Positions 25,532 to 39,600 of a stretch of 64,000 nucleotides of DNA are shown piece after piece. Source of the DNA: Siphonodentalium dalli (lineage: Eukaryota; Mollusca; Scaphopoda; Gadilida; Siphonodentaliidae). Positions within the stretch are counted from its first letter, which is position 1. Every line of letters starts with the position of its first letter. The notes under the pieces are model-generated. The model was not told the DNA's origin. It ran no database searches and worked only from the letters and a program-made list of their open reading frames with translations. A program made the position numbers and the translations under genes. The DNA lies in the NCBI GenBank assembly GCA_032622095.1, contig CP136068.1:161963465-162027464 (forward strand), given 5' to 3'.

Positions 25532-26447
25532 AGGTTTAGCCACACGTACGTGTAACTTGTAACGTGTGTTACTATGGTATTGATTTGCTTTTGAGATACA
25601 CACATGGTGGGAACAGCCACATGGCACTACGGCGCCAAAACCGGCCAACGTCTAACGAACAGTGAGAACTAGCAGCCACACTAAATTTAGTTGGTTTCAA
25701 TTAAAACAAGAAAAAAATATGTATGCATCAGATCGCCCATGAACTATTTTACAAGATTTAATCACTTATATTTGGAAAGTGTTATAAATTTAATATATAT
25801 ATATATATATCACACAATTAGCCCGTTAAATTCGGCCTCATGTTTTTAGTAAGACACGCGTGTATTACCGACACGAGCAGTGACGTAAGAGCTTAGAGCA
25901 ATTATATTGATGGCAACACCGGAACATTAGTATTACGTTAAAAGTCCAGTGCATTTATGGTTTCACCTCAAACTAACTGCAACACATAGTTTCTCATTGG
26001 GAATAAGTATATTAACCCATCACAACCAACATACTAAGAATAAAAAAGAATCAGAAAAAGGCGAAATTTATGAATTTGTGAATTTTGTGAAATAGATTTG
26101 TCGAAATTTGGTAAACTACTCAATTTATGGCTTTTGAAGAATGTTTATAAAAAATATTAATTCATTTATTTTCAATTTGTCTATATAATTTTGTAGAGTA
26201 GACAGTCCTGAATACAGAACAAATAAGACCCCATTATCCTGCCTCCTGAAATTATTTTTGTCTTTTGTCGGTTGTACAAACGTTGCATTATTTCCCTTTG
26301 CTACAAGATTCGTATTATACGTGTTGGAAACAGAACTTCTAAACGGTTTGACCATGTACGTGTATGCGAAATGGTCACGTGAGTCATGTGAAATTCATTA
26401 ACAATGGAAACACACGTCACAATTTACACGTACGTGTGTCTAAACCT
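25532..26447. mobile_element. DNA element with about 55-bp terminal inverted repeats, 916 bp
   Basis: The left end aggtttagccacacgtacgt continues gtaacttgtaacgtgtgtt. The right end, read in inverse, is aggtttagacacacgtacgt continuing gtaaattgtgacgtgtgtt. A (TA)n run lies at 25,795-25,812. The internal minus-strand frame at 26,125-26,355 has no recognisable transposase motif. No target duplication was clear. It lies downstream of the NWD-like gene. Confidence 0.75.
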
Positions 26448-26840
26448 ATTGGTAATGATATTGTATAATTAAACAGCTAAATATTAGCTTTATGAAGCTT
26501 GTTATCAACACGCTTGAGTTTAGTTTTTTCTTTCTTAAATAACGTCTGATCTTCTTACGAAAACATTAATAAGAACCCATAATGAGAAACAACATTCTAT
26601 ATAACTTACCCCCAGCCCAAAACCGCCATATTCATGTGCGTGCTTGTTGGTTTAAACAAATTAATTACGTGCTTATTAAATGCATAATAATTGCCTCAAA
26701 ATAATTTCCCGAAATATATCACAGCCCGTAAGCTCTGTGCCAGAGATTTTCATAGCAATCCCCATCATAATTGGTCAATTTAGCCTTTGCTCTTAATATA
26801 ACACCGGACGGAATTTTTCAACCCTATGACGTCAACGAGA
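26448..26840. other. 3' flank and probable 3' UTR of the NWD-like gene
   Basis: Non-coding sequence directly after the stop codon on the minus strand. I could not identify a convincing AATAAA in this interval, so the polyadenylation site is not assigned. Confidence 0.4.
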
Positions 26841-27613
26841 TCAGCTAAGAACGCAGGCACGTGACTTCTGGGCTATGCGAGCCTTAGCGACGAATCTGGC
26901 CACGTGGAGCGCTGCACCTAACGCGTGCTCGTCTAATGGCACTTCTCCGTTAGATTGACCATTAACCCCTCCATGACCAACCTGCTTCATCTTAAACCTG
27001 CGCATTCTAAGAAACTCTTTACACGTTTCTATCTCTGGGTCACATATAGAGAGCACAGTCATGCTTCCGTCAACGGCACCAACTGCGATGGCACACCCGT
27101 CTTTGGTTCCCGATATCGAATTTACGTCTGCTCCTGTTTTGTATGTTGCTATCTTCTTTCCGTCAGTGACCCTAAAGACACGAATTGTTCTGCGACCAGA
27201 ATGATAATACACAACATGGTCATCCGTTGGCGTGAACGAAACATTAATGTTAAACACGCCTTCAGCGATTTTCGGTATTAGCGTGTGAACCGTCTTCCCG
27301 TTTTTCAGATCTAGCAGCAACAATCCTCCTCTTGTTGGGGCGTAGAGTCCAAGCTTACCATTCGCGGTCGCCATCCCGTTCCATTTTGGAACAGCGCGAA
27401 CCATGGACTTCTTCCTTAAGTCGAGGATGTTCCCTTTATCTGGGTCGATGACCGCTATTCGATTCGGATCCTCCGGCATCGCCACTAAGTGGGTGAGTTC
27501 GACGTAGTTGTTATACTTCAGCTGTAGGTTGTACATGTGTGAGCCGGTTTTCGCGTGATACACGCCTATAATGTCACCACTCTTATCGACCCCGGGCAGC
27601 ACAAGGAACGTAC
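26841..27613 (-). CDS. NWD-like gene, terminal exon (last WD40 blades and CVLS tail)
   Basis: 773 nt to TGA at 26,841-26,843. The phase-1 acceptor is tttcag before gtacgttcc, giving GTFLVLPGVDKSGDIIG. WD-like blades are visible at IAVIDPDKGNILDL, LLLLDLKNGKTVHTL and IRVFRVTDGKKIATY. The C terminus is basic and ends QKSRACVLS. Cys-aliphatic-aliphatic-Ser fits a CaaX prenylation signal. The acceptor and first 60 or so exon bases recur about seven times at exact 150-bp steps upstream. Confidence 0.94.
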
Positions 27614-30600
27614 CTGAAATATAGGTTATTGTTACACTCTAAAAGCCATAGCGTAGATTTAAGATTTTACTGAATTTTAGTAACATGTACATATGTATTC
27701 GCATGATATACACGCCTAAAATGTCACCGCTCTTATCGATCCCGGGCAGCACAAGGAACGTACCTGAAATATAGGTTATTGTTACACTCTAACAGCCATA
27801 GGGTAAATTTAAGATTTTACTGAATTTTAGTAACATGTACATATGTATTCGCATGATATACACGCCTAAAATGTCACCACTCTTATCGATCCCGGGCTGC
27901 ACAAGGAACGTACCTGAAATATAGGTTATTGTTACACTCTAAAGGCCATAGGGTAGATTTAAGATTTTACTGAATATTAGTAACATGTACATATGTATTC
28001 GCATGATATACACGCCTAAAATGTCACCGCTCTTATCGATCCCGGGCAGCACAAGGAACGTACCTGAAATATAGGTTATTGTTACACTCTAAAAGCCATA
28101 GGGTAAATTTAAGATTTTACTGAATTTTAGTAACATGTACATATGTATTCGCATGATATACACGCCTAAAATGTCACCGCTCTTATCGATCCCGGGCAGC
28201 ACAAGGAACGTACCTGAAATATAGGTTATTGTTACACTCTAAAAGCCATAGGGTAAATTTAAGATTTTACTGAATTTGAGTAACTTGTACACATGCATTC
28301 GGATGATATACACGCCTAAAGTGTCACCACTCGTATCGATTCCGGGCAGCACAAGGGACGTACCTGGAATGTATGTTATTGTTACACTCTAAAAGCCATA
28401 GGGTAAATTTATGATTTTACTGAATTTGAGTAACTTGTACATATGTATTCGCATGATACACACGCCTAAAATGTCACCACTCTGATCGATTCCGCGCAGT
28501 ACAAGCAACGAGCCAGGAATATAGTTTACTGTTGTACTCTAAAAGCCAAAGGGTAAATTTAAGATTTCACTGAATTTTAGTGTGACTTGTGTACATATAT
28601 ATTCGCATGGTATACACGACAATAATGTCCACTCTATTATAGATACTGTGTAGCACAATGAACGCACGTTACATGTGTAATGCTGATTATTGTTATATAT
28701 ATTCAGGGTACCATACCGGCATACCCCCAGTTACAACAAAAGGGGACCACATAAAAAGTAATTAATATTTGTATTCTACTTTGTGTTGTGTAAGTAACAA
28801 TTAAATAAGTGTCTTTCTAACCAAATGAAAGAGGGTAAAGGAGAAAACATATACCCAGGGATGACAGTAGCAATAAAAACAGTCATAATAAGGCACTGAC
28901 TAACGCCATGGCAACTCTTCTTTAACGTAGTGTGTGTAGACGTTTTTTGATATACAATGGCTTCAAAGTGGTATTAAAATACGACATACTTATCTGGTGG
29001 GTCTGCGTGGAATTTGCTACGACTAGATGGTTGGTGTATTTATATTTAGGGGTATATCGACTTTTCAAAACTAGGTCAAGTGTTGTAATTCTAGAAAAAA
29101 ATTCTCAAAAATAAACTTATGAAAACAATTTTCAATTTACCATGCAAGCCCATCCGCCAGTTAAATGTTATGTCTGCTTAATGATCTGGCTGCATTATTT
29201 CCGAGTCAACTGCGTCATATATAATGTTTGCTGCGGCCATTGACATGGAACTCCCATTCAAAATTGGCCACGTGACATCTCCCTTGAAAGATGATGTCTG
29301 CTAGGCATACCATAATGATCAATGGATTAATGTTGTAACAAACCCCCAATAAATACCTCCAACGAATGGGGAATGATATATTCATACCTTCTTTAGTGAC
29401 AACAGCATTAATGAATTTCTTAATCTTGTATTCCACTTTGTAGATCTCTTCCGCGTCGAGCAGATTGAAACAGCTGCAGAATCCGAGGCCAGTCGACTTC
29501 ACGGAGACCCCGATAATTCGCGTGTCGTCTTCGTTAAGTATAACCTGCTGCACATCGAAATGATCCTTCTTATAAACGGGTTTATCTAACTTTTCCAGGT
29601 TATCGACGTCAGAGATGTTCCACAGAACAACCTTTCCTGTTTCCGCTATGACCACATGCTGGCTGTCGCTTGTTATTAGCGCATGCGCAACAAGAGAACT
29701 GTTCGCCATGCTCGGTAGAGTTTTGAGTAGCTTCCCCTTTTCGCGATTCCACAACGAGACGGACATGCGCGTCGCCGTTATACACACATCTGACGACGCC
29801 AGACAGATCTGTTCGATCCCACGCGGCAATCGATCTATGGAATGCACTTCCTCAAGAATGTTATCAAAGTTCCACACTTTGATAGTTTTGTCCATCGACG
29901 TAGATAGGATTTTGTTTCCAAGCACACTCACAGACCCAAGGGCCATAATTCTGCCGAAATGAGCGTCCAGAACCTTAACGATGTTCGCTTGTTTGATGTC
30001 CCAGACGTAAATGTTCGTGCGAACTCCGGCTACAACGAAATAGTTCTTCTTCGAGAATGTCACGGGACTTGACATTGAGTTTTTCGTAGGGATGTTCCTC
30101 GTTCCGTGCGGCAGATTCAGGTCCCTCTTCTGGTCACATTTTAAATCCCAGAGTTTGTATCCTTTTGCGACAGCCGCAATTAAATAAACTTCGTCATCCG
30201 ACAGAGCCAACGAGTACAAATTGTCAACGTTATCTAATAAAGTTTTGTCGTATTTCCATCCTGTGTCGATGCGTTTGTAACATGTCACTGCGTTATCACT
30301 TATTTCTATACACGCGTACACAGTTTGTCTGTCTTTCGTCCAAGCAATCGCACTGTGGAACTCGAACGGCTCAATGCTTTTATCCGCCACCTCTAATGCG
30401 AGGTCTTTATCGTTGTCCGCGCCGCTCTTCACTATCTGATAAATCAATCCGTCCGGACCGACATCAACATACACAAGCGGCATCTTCATATCATGTTTAT
30501 ATTTAGTAACAAATTTGCCTTGAATCGTGTGTTGGAACCATTCATCGGTCGTCCATGAGAGCACGTGGGTGTTCGAGATTGACGATCCAACAAGCGCGGC

Positions 30601-33600
30601 CGTCGGAGAAGACATTTGTGGAGTTATGACATTAAACTCGCCGGTGAGCACTGAACATACAATCACCTGGTTATTATTGGTATAACCAGCGCAAACTTTA
30701 CTGTTTTCCGAGATGCTTAAATTTTGCATGATTCCCTGCACCTTTGGCTCGACTGAGCGGAACACGTCTCCCGTTGTGAGATCCCATATTATGAACCTAG
30801 AATATGATATAAATATAATTTATTTCAATTGGTATATAATGTAAACTGATTCCCGATTATTAACCTAATATCATATAAATATAATTTATTTTCTTTCATA
30901 GTATATAAACATATCACATATTAGGAACCTAGAATATAATACAAGATAAGGTATTTCATTTGTTATAGTATATAAATGGATCCATATTATAAACCTATAA
31001 TATTATAGAATACAATTTAATTTATTTTGTATAGTTTATTGTATACAACTGATTACATATTATGAATCTATACTAGTTTATAATACAATTAATATAATAA
31101 ATAGTATATTGTATATAACTGATCCCGAATGATGAACCTATAATAGATTGTAATATATTTATTTTATTTTACAAATAGTATATTGTATATAAACTGATCC
31201 AATATTATACAATTTAGCTTTTCAGAGATTCTGACTTGTGTGATTGCGACAATGAAAATATGTTCTTAGGTGTAGTCATTCGCCGGTGAGACATTGCTAG
31301 TTGCTGTTGACCAACTCCTACAAATACATGTATAAGTCAGCAAACAACTTCCAACAAGTAATTGTGGTTTATCTACTCAGACACAATGTGTGCAACATGA
31401 GAACTAGACCAAAAGCATGACCAAGCTACACTCAATATACAAAAAACAACACAAATATAAGAACCACCCATCATCACCATCACAACATCGTCTACGCGAA
31501 TACCATCATTACCATCATCATCATAGTCGTCGTCGTCCCTATCGGTAGTATCATCGTCATCAGTGTCGCCATCGTCTGCATCATCATAAACATCATCATC
31601 TGTATCATCACCATCATCATCAACATCCCCAGCATCATTATCATCATCGCCGTTATCATCATCATCATCATCATCACTACCGCCAGCAGCATCAACATCC
31701 GCACTGATTTGGCAGCATCAGCACTGTATAGGCATATCGTTATAATTTTCTACATTGTCATAATCATAATCATCGTCAACTTTATCATCATCATCAAATC
31801 ATGATCATCATGATCATCATCATCGCCATCATCATTGTCATCAGCATCATGATCATCGTCACCATCATCATCATCAACATCATCATCAAACTCATCATCA
31901 TTAACATCTTCATCACCAGTATTCTATAGGCATATCATAATTGTCTACATCGTAGTATGACATAGTAATCATCATCACCGTCGTCAGCATCATCCGTCGC
32001 CATCAGCTTCGTATCTGTTATATACATGGGCTACATTGTTTTTGGCCATGCAATACAAAATATTGGTGTGAGCACCATAATAAGTATCACCATGAGCACC
32101 ATAATAATTATCACCATGAGCACCATAATAATTATCACCATGAGCACCATAATAATTATCACCATGAGCACCATAATAATTATCACCATGAGCACCATAA
32201 TAATTATCACCATGAGCACCATAATAATTATCACCATGAGCACCATAATAATTATCGGATTATCTTCGTCGTTCACGGGGAGGTGGTGATCTGTACATAA
32301 TTATATTTCTCAATTTTTTGGATTTGCTATTGCTCTTTACTTATTTTTCAGAATAATAACACAGGACAGATGAGGTACCCATAACTGTTTAATAAAACCC
32401 TGATTAATAAAATTAGACAAATCAATATGTTTAACCATTTTCTTACTAAATACTCACTGATGGGCACAGTTCCATTAACTCTTTTAGTGCCAGGCTTATT
32501 TTGTAGGTTTAGTGCCAGGGAATCTTACGTTTTTCATGGGCATCAAAATTATTACTATGAATACTTGGTGATAGTTTTGAGTTATAACATGACCCTACGG
32601 ATTTATCCAGTTTCTTTTTTAATTCGCTATAGCATGCTTAAGCATACCCAAAAAAAAAATTCCCAAAAATAACTTAAAAAAAAAAAATTAAAAAAAATTG
32701 GTTTTTTAATTTTGTTTATATTTTTTTAGGGCGGATTTTATCGGCCTGGCAATCTACATACCGTAAATTAGGGCCGATAAGATTGACCCCTGGCACTGAA
32801 AGAGTTAAGAAATGTTAAGATAATAACTTCAACAAACGACCTGAGTCGTACTTGTTATCTGAACATTTTCCACAAATGAATAAGAATACTTCTGCACGTG
32901 TATTATCGTTTCGTCTGTCTGTCTGTCTGTCTGTCTGTCACCTGATTCAGGTACCCATCTAAATTAACTGATTCAGGTACGCATCTAAATTAACTGATTC
33001 AGGTACACATCTAAATTAACTGATTCAGGTACGCATCTAAATTAACTGATTCAGGTACGCATCTAAATTAATTGATTCAGGTACGCATCTAAATTAACTG
33101 ACTCAGGTACGCATCTAAATTAACTGATTCAGGTATGCATCAAAATTAACTCATTCAGGTACGCATCTAAATTAACTGATTCAGGTACGCATCTAAATTA
33201 ACTGATTCAGGTACGCATCTAAATTAACTCATTCAGGTACGCATCTAAATTAACTGATTCAGGTACGCATCTAAATTAACTGACTCAGGTATGCATCTTA
33301 ATTAACTGACTCAGGTATGCATCTTAATTAACTGATTCAGGTACGCATCTAAATTAACTGATTCAGGTACGCATCTAAATTAACTGACTCATGTACGCAT
33401 CTAAATTAACTGATTCATGTATGCATCTAAATTAACTGATTCGGGTACGCATCTAAATTAACTGATTCGGGTACGCATCTAAATTAACTGATTCATGTAC
33501 GCATCTAAATTAACTGATTCAGCTACGCATCTAAATAAACTGATTCAGGTACGCCTCCAAATTACCTGACTCAGGTACGCATCTAAAATTCTAAATTAAC

Positions 33601-36600
33601 TGATTCAGGTACGCATCTAAATTAACTGACTCAGGTACGCATCTAAATTAACTGATTCAGGTACGCATCTAAATTAACTGATTCAGGTACGCATCTAAAT
33701 TAACTGATTCAGGTACGCATCTAAAATAATGATAGAACATTCCGGTATTCATTTTCAAAACTGTGTATAGAAAGGGTTAAACTTAACTAACCTGTTCGAC
33801 ACGGACACCAAGTAACGCCCATCGGCTGTCGTTTCTATTCCATAAGGCGCGAAGGGGTGCCCTTCGAGCGAGTATTGGAGCGGTCCTCCCGGAGAATGCA
33901 GACAATGATACAGCGGCAACAAGGCACAGTTCATCATGCCGTCACTGTCGCACTGGTCAACTAGAGTTCTCACCCTTGGATTCTGTCCGTAGTAGGGAAG
34001 CAGACGACCTACGAGCTGCGGTCCCACCATGGCCGGTTGATGACTAAGAATTGAGCTGGAGAGTCGCAACGCATCGGCGATAAGCTTCACGTCTTTATCA
34101 AACACGTGCTCAAGCAGATCCTCGTAGTCCCCAAGAACAGATTGTAGGGGCATCGCATTCAGTTTCGCGAATAACCAGTTATAGTTGAAGAGAACTTTGT
34201 CGTAGAGATCTTCATAGCGGTGAGACCTGGCAAGGTGGAACGGTAGCTCGCTAAGTTTCCGGAGATTATATCGCACAGTGTTGCCGCTTGCGGCCGTGAA
34301 AACCAGCGGCTGGGCAGGAACCTTTCTATCAGCTTCGCCGCGCGTGTCGACCAATCGGAATCGCTGTCTCTGTAGCTCGGAATATTCAAACGGCTTCGTG
34401 TTCCCGCCGCCCCAAGTTCCGACAAAATATTCAGCGCAATTTGAATGTGTTTCACTGACGAAGTTAAGATTCCGGAAATAGCGCTCACGCGCAGCTTCTA
34501 TGAACTGTCGATGATACCAGTTGATGATGCTGACGCCGTCTGCTTCCCTCTCGCTCAGGTAACCAGGGAGATCGTTACGTATACGTGTCCATAGCAACGG
34601 TGGAATACGTCGCACGGGAGGCAAATGGTACTGATATACGTCATTAAGAACCTTTTCGTCTAACGATAACAAATCTTCAAGCTCCGTTTCCGACAAACCG
34701 CTTTTAGCTGCGGTAATGTATCCGAGCGCATGCGCAACCAACAATTTCCCATGTTGCATTTCGACTTTCTCGAAAAGCTTTGTGATGATGTCGTGAATTG
34801 TGTACGACAATGTTGTACTCTTGTCTGGCATATAAGACCGCCAACGACAGACCTCGTCGAAGACAAGTTTGACGAATAATGGTAAATTGCACTTGACTAT
34901 AGCATCATTAACGACCTTCCATTGTTCATTGGTCAATGCGCGGCCGCCATGTTTGAGCCAAGAACGAATAATGCTCTCACTCAAATTCTCACCAAGAGGA
35001 AGGATTTGAACATACGATTCTTCTATTTCTATCATGTTTTTTAAAGTTTTTAGTAAGTTATGCATGTTTGGAATGACGGAAACAACCAGCTTACAATGCT
35101 CCGGAAGTGTGATAGGAAGCCATGCTAACTGGTGAGCGCCGTCTGTCGGCGAAAGCTGGTCGAGCGAATCGAGGAATAAGACCATTGGTTGCTCTTGCGT
35201 TGCGCAGCCGAGCAGCTTCTTGAGGTGGAGGATTAAGGGCGATAACTCGCTTGGAATTTCATCCATCGGCTGGCTGTATAAATTACAGAGTTGTTTGCAG
35301 ACGTGAGTTAGAAGAGCGATGATATTGGAGCTGTATGGGGTCGTGCCAAGGAAACGAATCACCATGTTAGGCCGCTGTGTGTCCAGCCATGTCTTCACCT
35401 GAAGAAAATAGATGTATTCGAGTTATTTGAATGGGTACCGAAAAGTATTTAATGGGTGACCCAAATGAGATCTGTTTTAATATTCCTGCCGCGGATTGAT
35501 ACACGCGGTAGTATGAATGTGAAAATGTTTATATCCAAATGCAAAGGATAACGATAATTATTCACTGCAATTTGTCATAATAATTATATTAATTAATTAA
35601 ATGTGATAATTTGTTGTTGTAAAAGAACATAATTATATCAGGCTTAAGTTTTATTTATTACATAATTATCATGTATTAAGTGAAATGTTTGATCAAAGAT
35701 ATCTTATTTGTTACATTTCTTATTGTCCATTGTTTATTAAGACCATATTTGCATCCAGCCACGTCTACACTTGAGAAAACAAATGAGTAATCGAATTTGT
35801 AAATTGATCACGAAAGAAGAGGCTAAATATTATAATGACAAAGGTCCCAATTTATCGCAGACATAATGTCCCTTATTCTCATGACATACATTTCGAAGTG
35901 GAACCTGGAGCAGTTTAATTGAATGTTGTAAAATAGTTTTAGTACGTACCTCAGATTGAATTTATACCAAAAGTAGATTTTTAGACATTTGTTTTTGAAA
36001 ATTGACTCCCAGTGAATTGAAATGATGATCATCAGTTGCAGATTGCTGACTATGTGTCATACTAAGCGTATGTTACGTTACATTTCGGCTCGTTATAGAA
36101 TAAACTTGCAACCTTTAATGCATAGTCTTGTGTCGTGTGCATAATTTATTTCAACCTACCTGACTGGCGCCTTTGGCCAGAAGCGACGTTTTCCCGCAAC
36201 CGCTTTCGCCGTAGAGCACTAAAGGGGAGGTACTCTTTCCTGTGACGTATTCCTTGATTTTCAATACAGTTCCTTCCCTTCCTTGGAAGATCTCGGTGTA
36301 CCGTTTACACGAGTGTAGATGCTGTAGCGTCTCCGTGTAAACAGGGTCGCTCGATAACTTCTCGTTTTTGGCGAGCGCCTTTTCCACGAGCATCATAATA
36401 GTTTTATAGAAATGACTCGTGAACTTTTTCAGATACTGCGCATGCGTATCCTTGTCGATCCCCTCCTTTCCTCCCCACTCCACGGAGAATCGAGCGATGT
36501 TAGATTCTGGAATTTTCTTCGCGAGTTTTTCATCCCGCAGCGCTTTCAACAAGGACTGCGCCTCTGCATCCACGTTTCTGGCCGCGAAGTCGACGAAGTT

Positions 36601-39600
36601 TCTCGCGAACCGGAACAGGGAGTGGTTAATGGCTGTGATTTCTCTCACGTATGCGAAGCAGTGTTCTTCAACATTCGGAGCGTTCAGTAATCCGTTTACG
36701 ACCTCTCGCTCCGTCACTGAAATGAAATATTAGAACTTACATCAGAGACTAGGCGACATGGGGTATCTCACAATCAACAGGGTGTGGATATATCATTTAC
36801 CTCACACAGTTATGCGAAGAAGCGTTCCTCAACATTCGGGCGTTCAGTATTTGTTAACGACATAATCACGCCGTCTCTAAAATGACCGATTAATAAGCAG
36901 TTGTACGTCGTGTTTGAACGACTATGGACTGGAGTAGGATAGGATAGGATAGGTTAGGATATTTTATTTCAATATACACATATTCATACATGATACATTT
37001 GACAAATATTACATTGTATATTCGAGGGGGTGGCATAGTCAGGCTAGACTGTCTTACTGCCGCCCCCTTAAAGATGAAAAGTTGTTACGACAGGCGGTCA
37101 TGGTTCATTTTACAATGCGCGGCTAAATAATTATGTATCTCACAATGGTTGCATTTAACTGGATTATATGCATGGAGGGTATACGTCTAGATAAATCGAT
37201 TATTGGTTACTCGATGGTTTGTCTCTTTCTTGTCAGTGGGATGTTCCTTGAAAGTCGAGTAGGAATGTGTTGAGTGAGGTTGTGGATTGCGATATAGCGG
37301 AAGTCACTTATTGACGAGCTACCACACAGTCGGGACATCTTTGATTGTTGCATTTAATTGTTGCAGCATATTTTTTAATGCAATCGGCATGTAAACGCCG
37401 TTTGAATGTGTGCCTGGATTGGTATGATGTAAATTCGTTATCTAAGTTGTTCCAGATGATTGGATAAGAATGGAATGGTAGTTGTTGGGACCAAGATGTT
37501 CTTGGTTTTAAAAAAAAGTGGGTGCTTTTGCCGGGTGTCTGGTCCGGTTTTGCGTTTCGTAAACATGTCGGTGAATGATTCTATTAAGCGCATATAATAC
37601 CAATCATGCATGAAAACAGCCGCTTGTACTTTGTGGATGTCGTAGATTTCTACTGGCAGAGTATGATGGGACAAAGGATGCTATCTACCGACATTCGTTC
37701 ACATTTTCGTACTATATGTCAACGCAAAAACAACCTTCAACCTAAAATAATCTATTCCCCGCTATAGGTGTCACGATCCTAGATGTCTCGTGCGCCGTAT
37801 CGAACCGTCACATGCAATTATCGACATTTAAAACCAGCTCCTTTGTAATACTCGGCCTTCTATTTCTCAAAAACTTTATTTGAGAAATAGTTCGCTTCTA
37901 CCACCCACCCATAATAACAGACATCTGCATAGTAATTATGAACACCGCGTAATTCAATTCCTTGACAGAAAAGGCAGCATGTTAATTTGCATGCCTGTTG
38001 TATCTATCATATCCAAGCATAACACGTCACCATAACAGAGTTACTGTTCTTGTTCTGCGTAGAATGATATCACTTTGATAATTCGCGAGTCAAAACTATC
38101 ATAAAATGCATTCGTGCCCCCAAATACCAACACACCATGAATCATCGCGACACACCATGGATCACCGCGACACACCATGCATCACCGCGACACACCATGC
38201 ATCACCGCTACACGTCATGTATCACCGCGACACTCCGTGGATCACTGCGACACACCATGCATCACTGTGACACACCATGAATCATCGCGACACACCATGG
38301 ATCACCGCGACACACCATGGATCACTGCGACACACCATGCATCACCGCTACGCACCATGGATCATCGCGACACACCACGAATCATCGCGACACACCATGG
38401 ATCACCGCGACACACCATGGATCACTGCGACACACCACGAATCATCGCGACACACCATGGATCATCGCGACACACCACGAATCATCGCGACACACCATGG
38501 ATCATCGCGACACACCACGAATCATCGCGACACACCATGTATCACCGCTACACACCATGGATCATCGCGACACACCATGGATCAATGCGACACAACATGC
38601 ATCACCGCTACACACCATGGATTAACGCGACACACCATGGATCACCGCGACACACCATGGATCAATGCGACACACCATGCATCATCGCGACACACCATGG
38701 ATCATCGCGACACACCACGAATCATCGCGACACACCATGGATCACCGCGACACACCATGGATCACTGCGACACACCATGTATCACCGCTACACACCATGG
38801 ATCATCGCGACACACCATGGATCAATGCGACACACCATGCATCACCGCTACACACCATGGATTAACGCGACACACCATGCACCGCCGCGACACACTATGG
38901 ATCAACGCGACACACCATGAATCACCGCGAACCTTCTACATGCGTATATGCAGCAGGAAACGGGTTGCATAATGTCTACACTTTACACAAAGTGTCATGT
39001 TAGCGGTCAATAAGACTGACGTGTAAGTCAAGAGAAGACAATTATCAATATTTAGATAATACTGCGTAACATAAATCGAAATGTCGAAATTCTAAGTATA
39101 TTATAGTTGTCGGTGTTTTTCGGAGATTCTCAATAGTTCGCCACATGATTGTGATGAGTCTGGAGGATTTCTGTTGATTCATACTAATCCGTTCCACGCA
39201 AGCTCATGGTAGATCACAGCGAAAGAAATCACAACACAACCTGGTGATCCACAGTGTGTTTAGTACCCCACCCCCGTGCTGAGTGTTTTGCCTATCGCAC
39301 ACGCTTTACGCACTGTATTCCGCTTATTAACCCTTTACCCAACAGAACGGCCCTGTGCCAATGCATTCTCTTATATATGCGAGTCGACCATAGGTCGCCT
39401 CGCATATATAAGAGAATGCATTGGCTTAACACATTAAAAATTATAAAATTGTTAAAGAATGTAAGAAAAAATGGTAAAAAGTGTTAAAAAAAGATTTGTT
39501 TTAGGCCAATGCATTCTCTTATATATGCGAGGCGACCTATGGAGAATGCATTGGCACAGGGCATAACTGTAACTATCACAATGTGGTCAAGGAGCCGGTT

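Noticed and set aside
31492-32289. Methionine-rich and isoleucine-rich frames
   Set aside because: Come from (ATC)n and 24-bp repeats in an intron.
34159-34892. Additional frames on both strands within the NACHT exon
   Set aside because: Shadows; only the 33,792-35,398 minus frame carries family motifs and matching splice phases.
38177-38972. Histidine/threonine-rich frames in all plus phases
   Set aside because: Artefact of the 20-bp minisatellite, located inside an intron.
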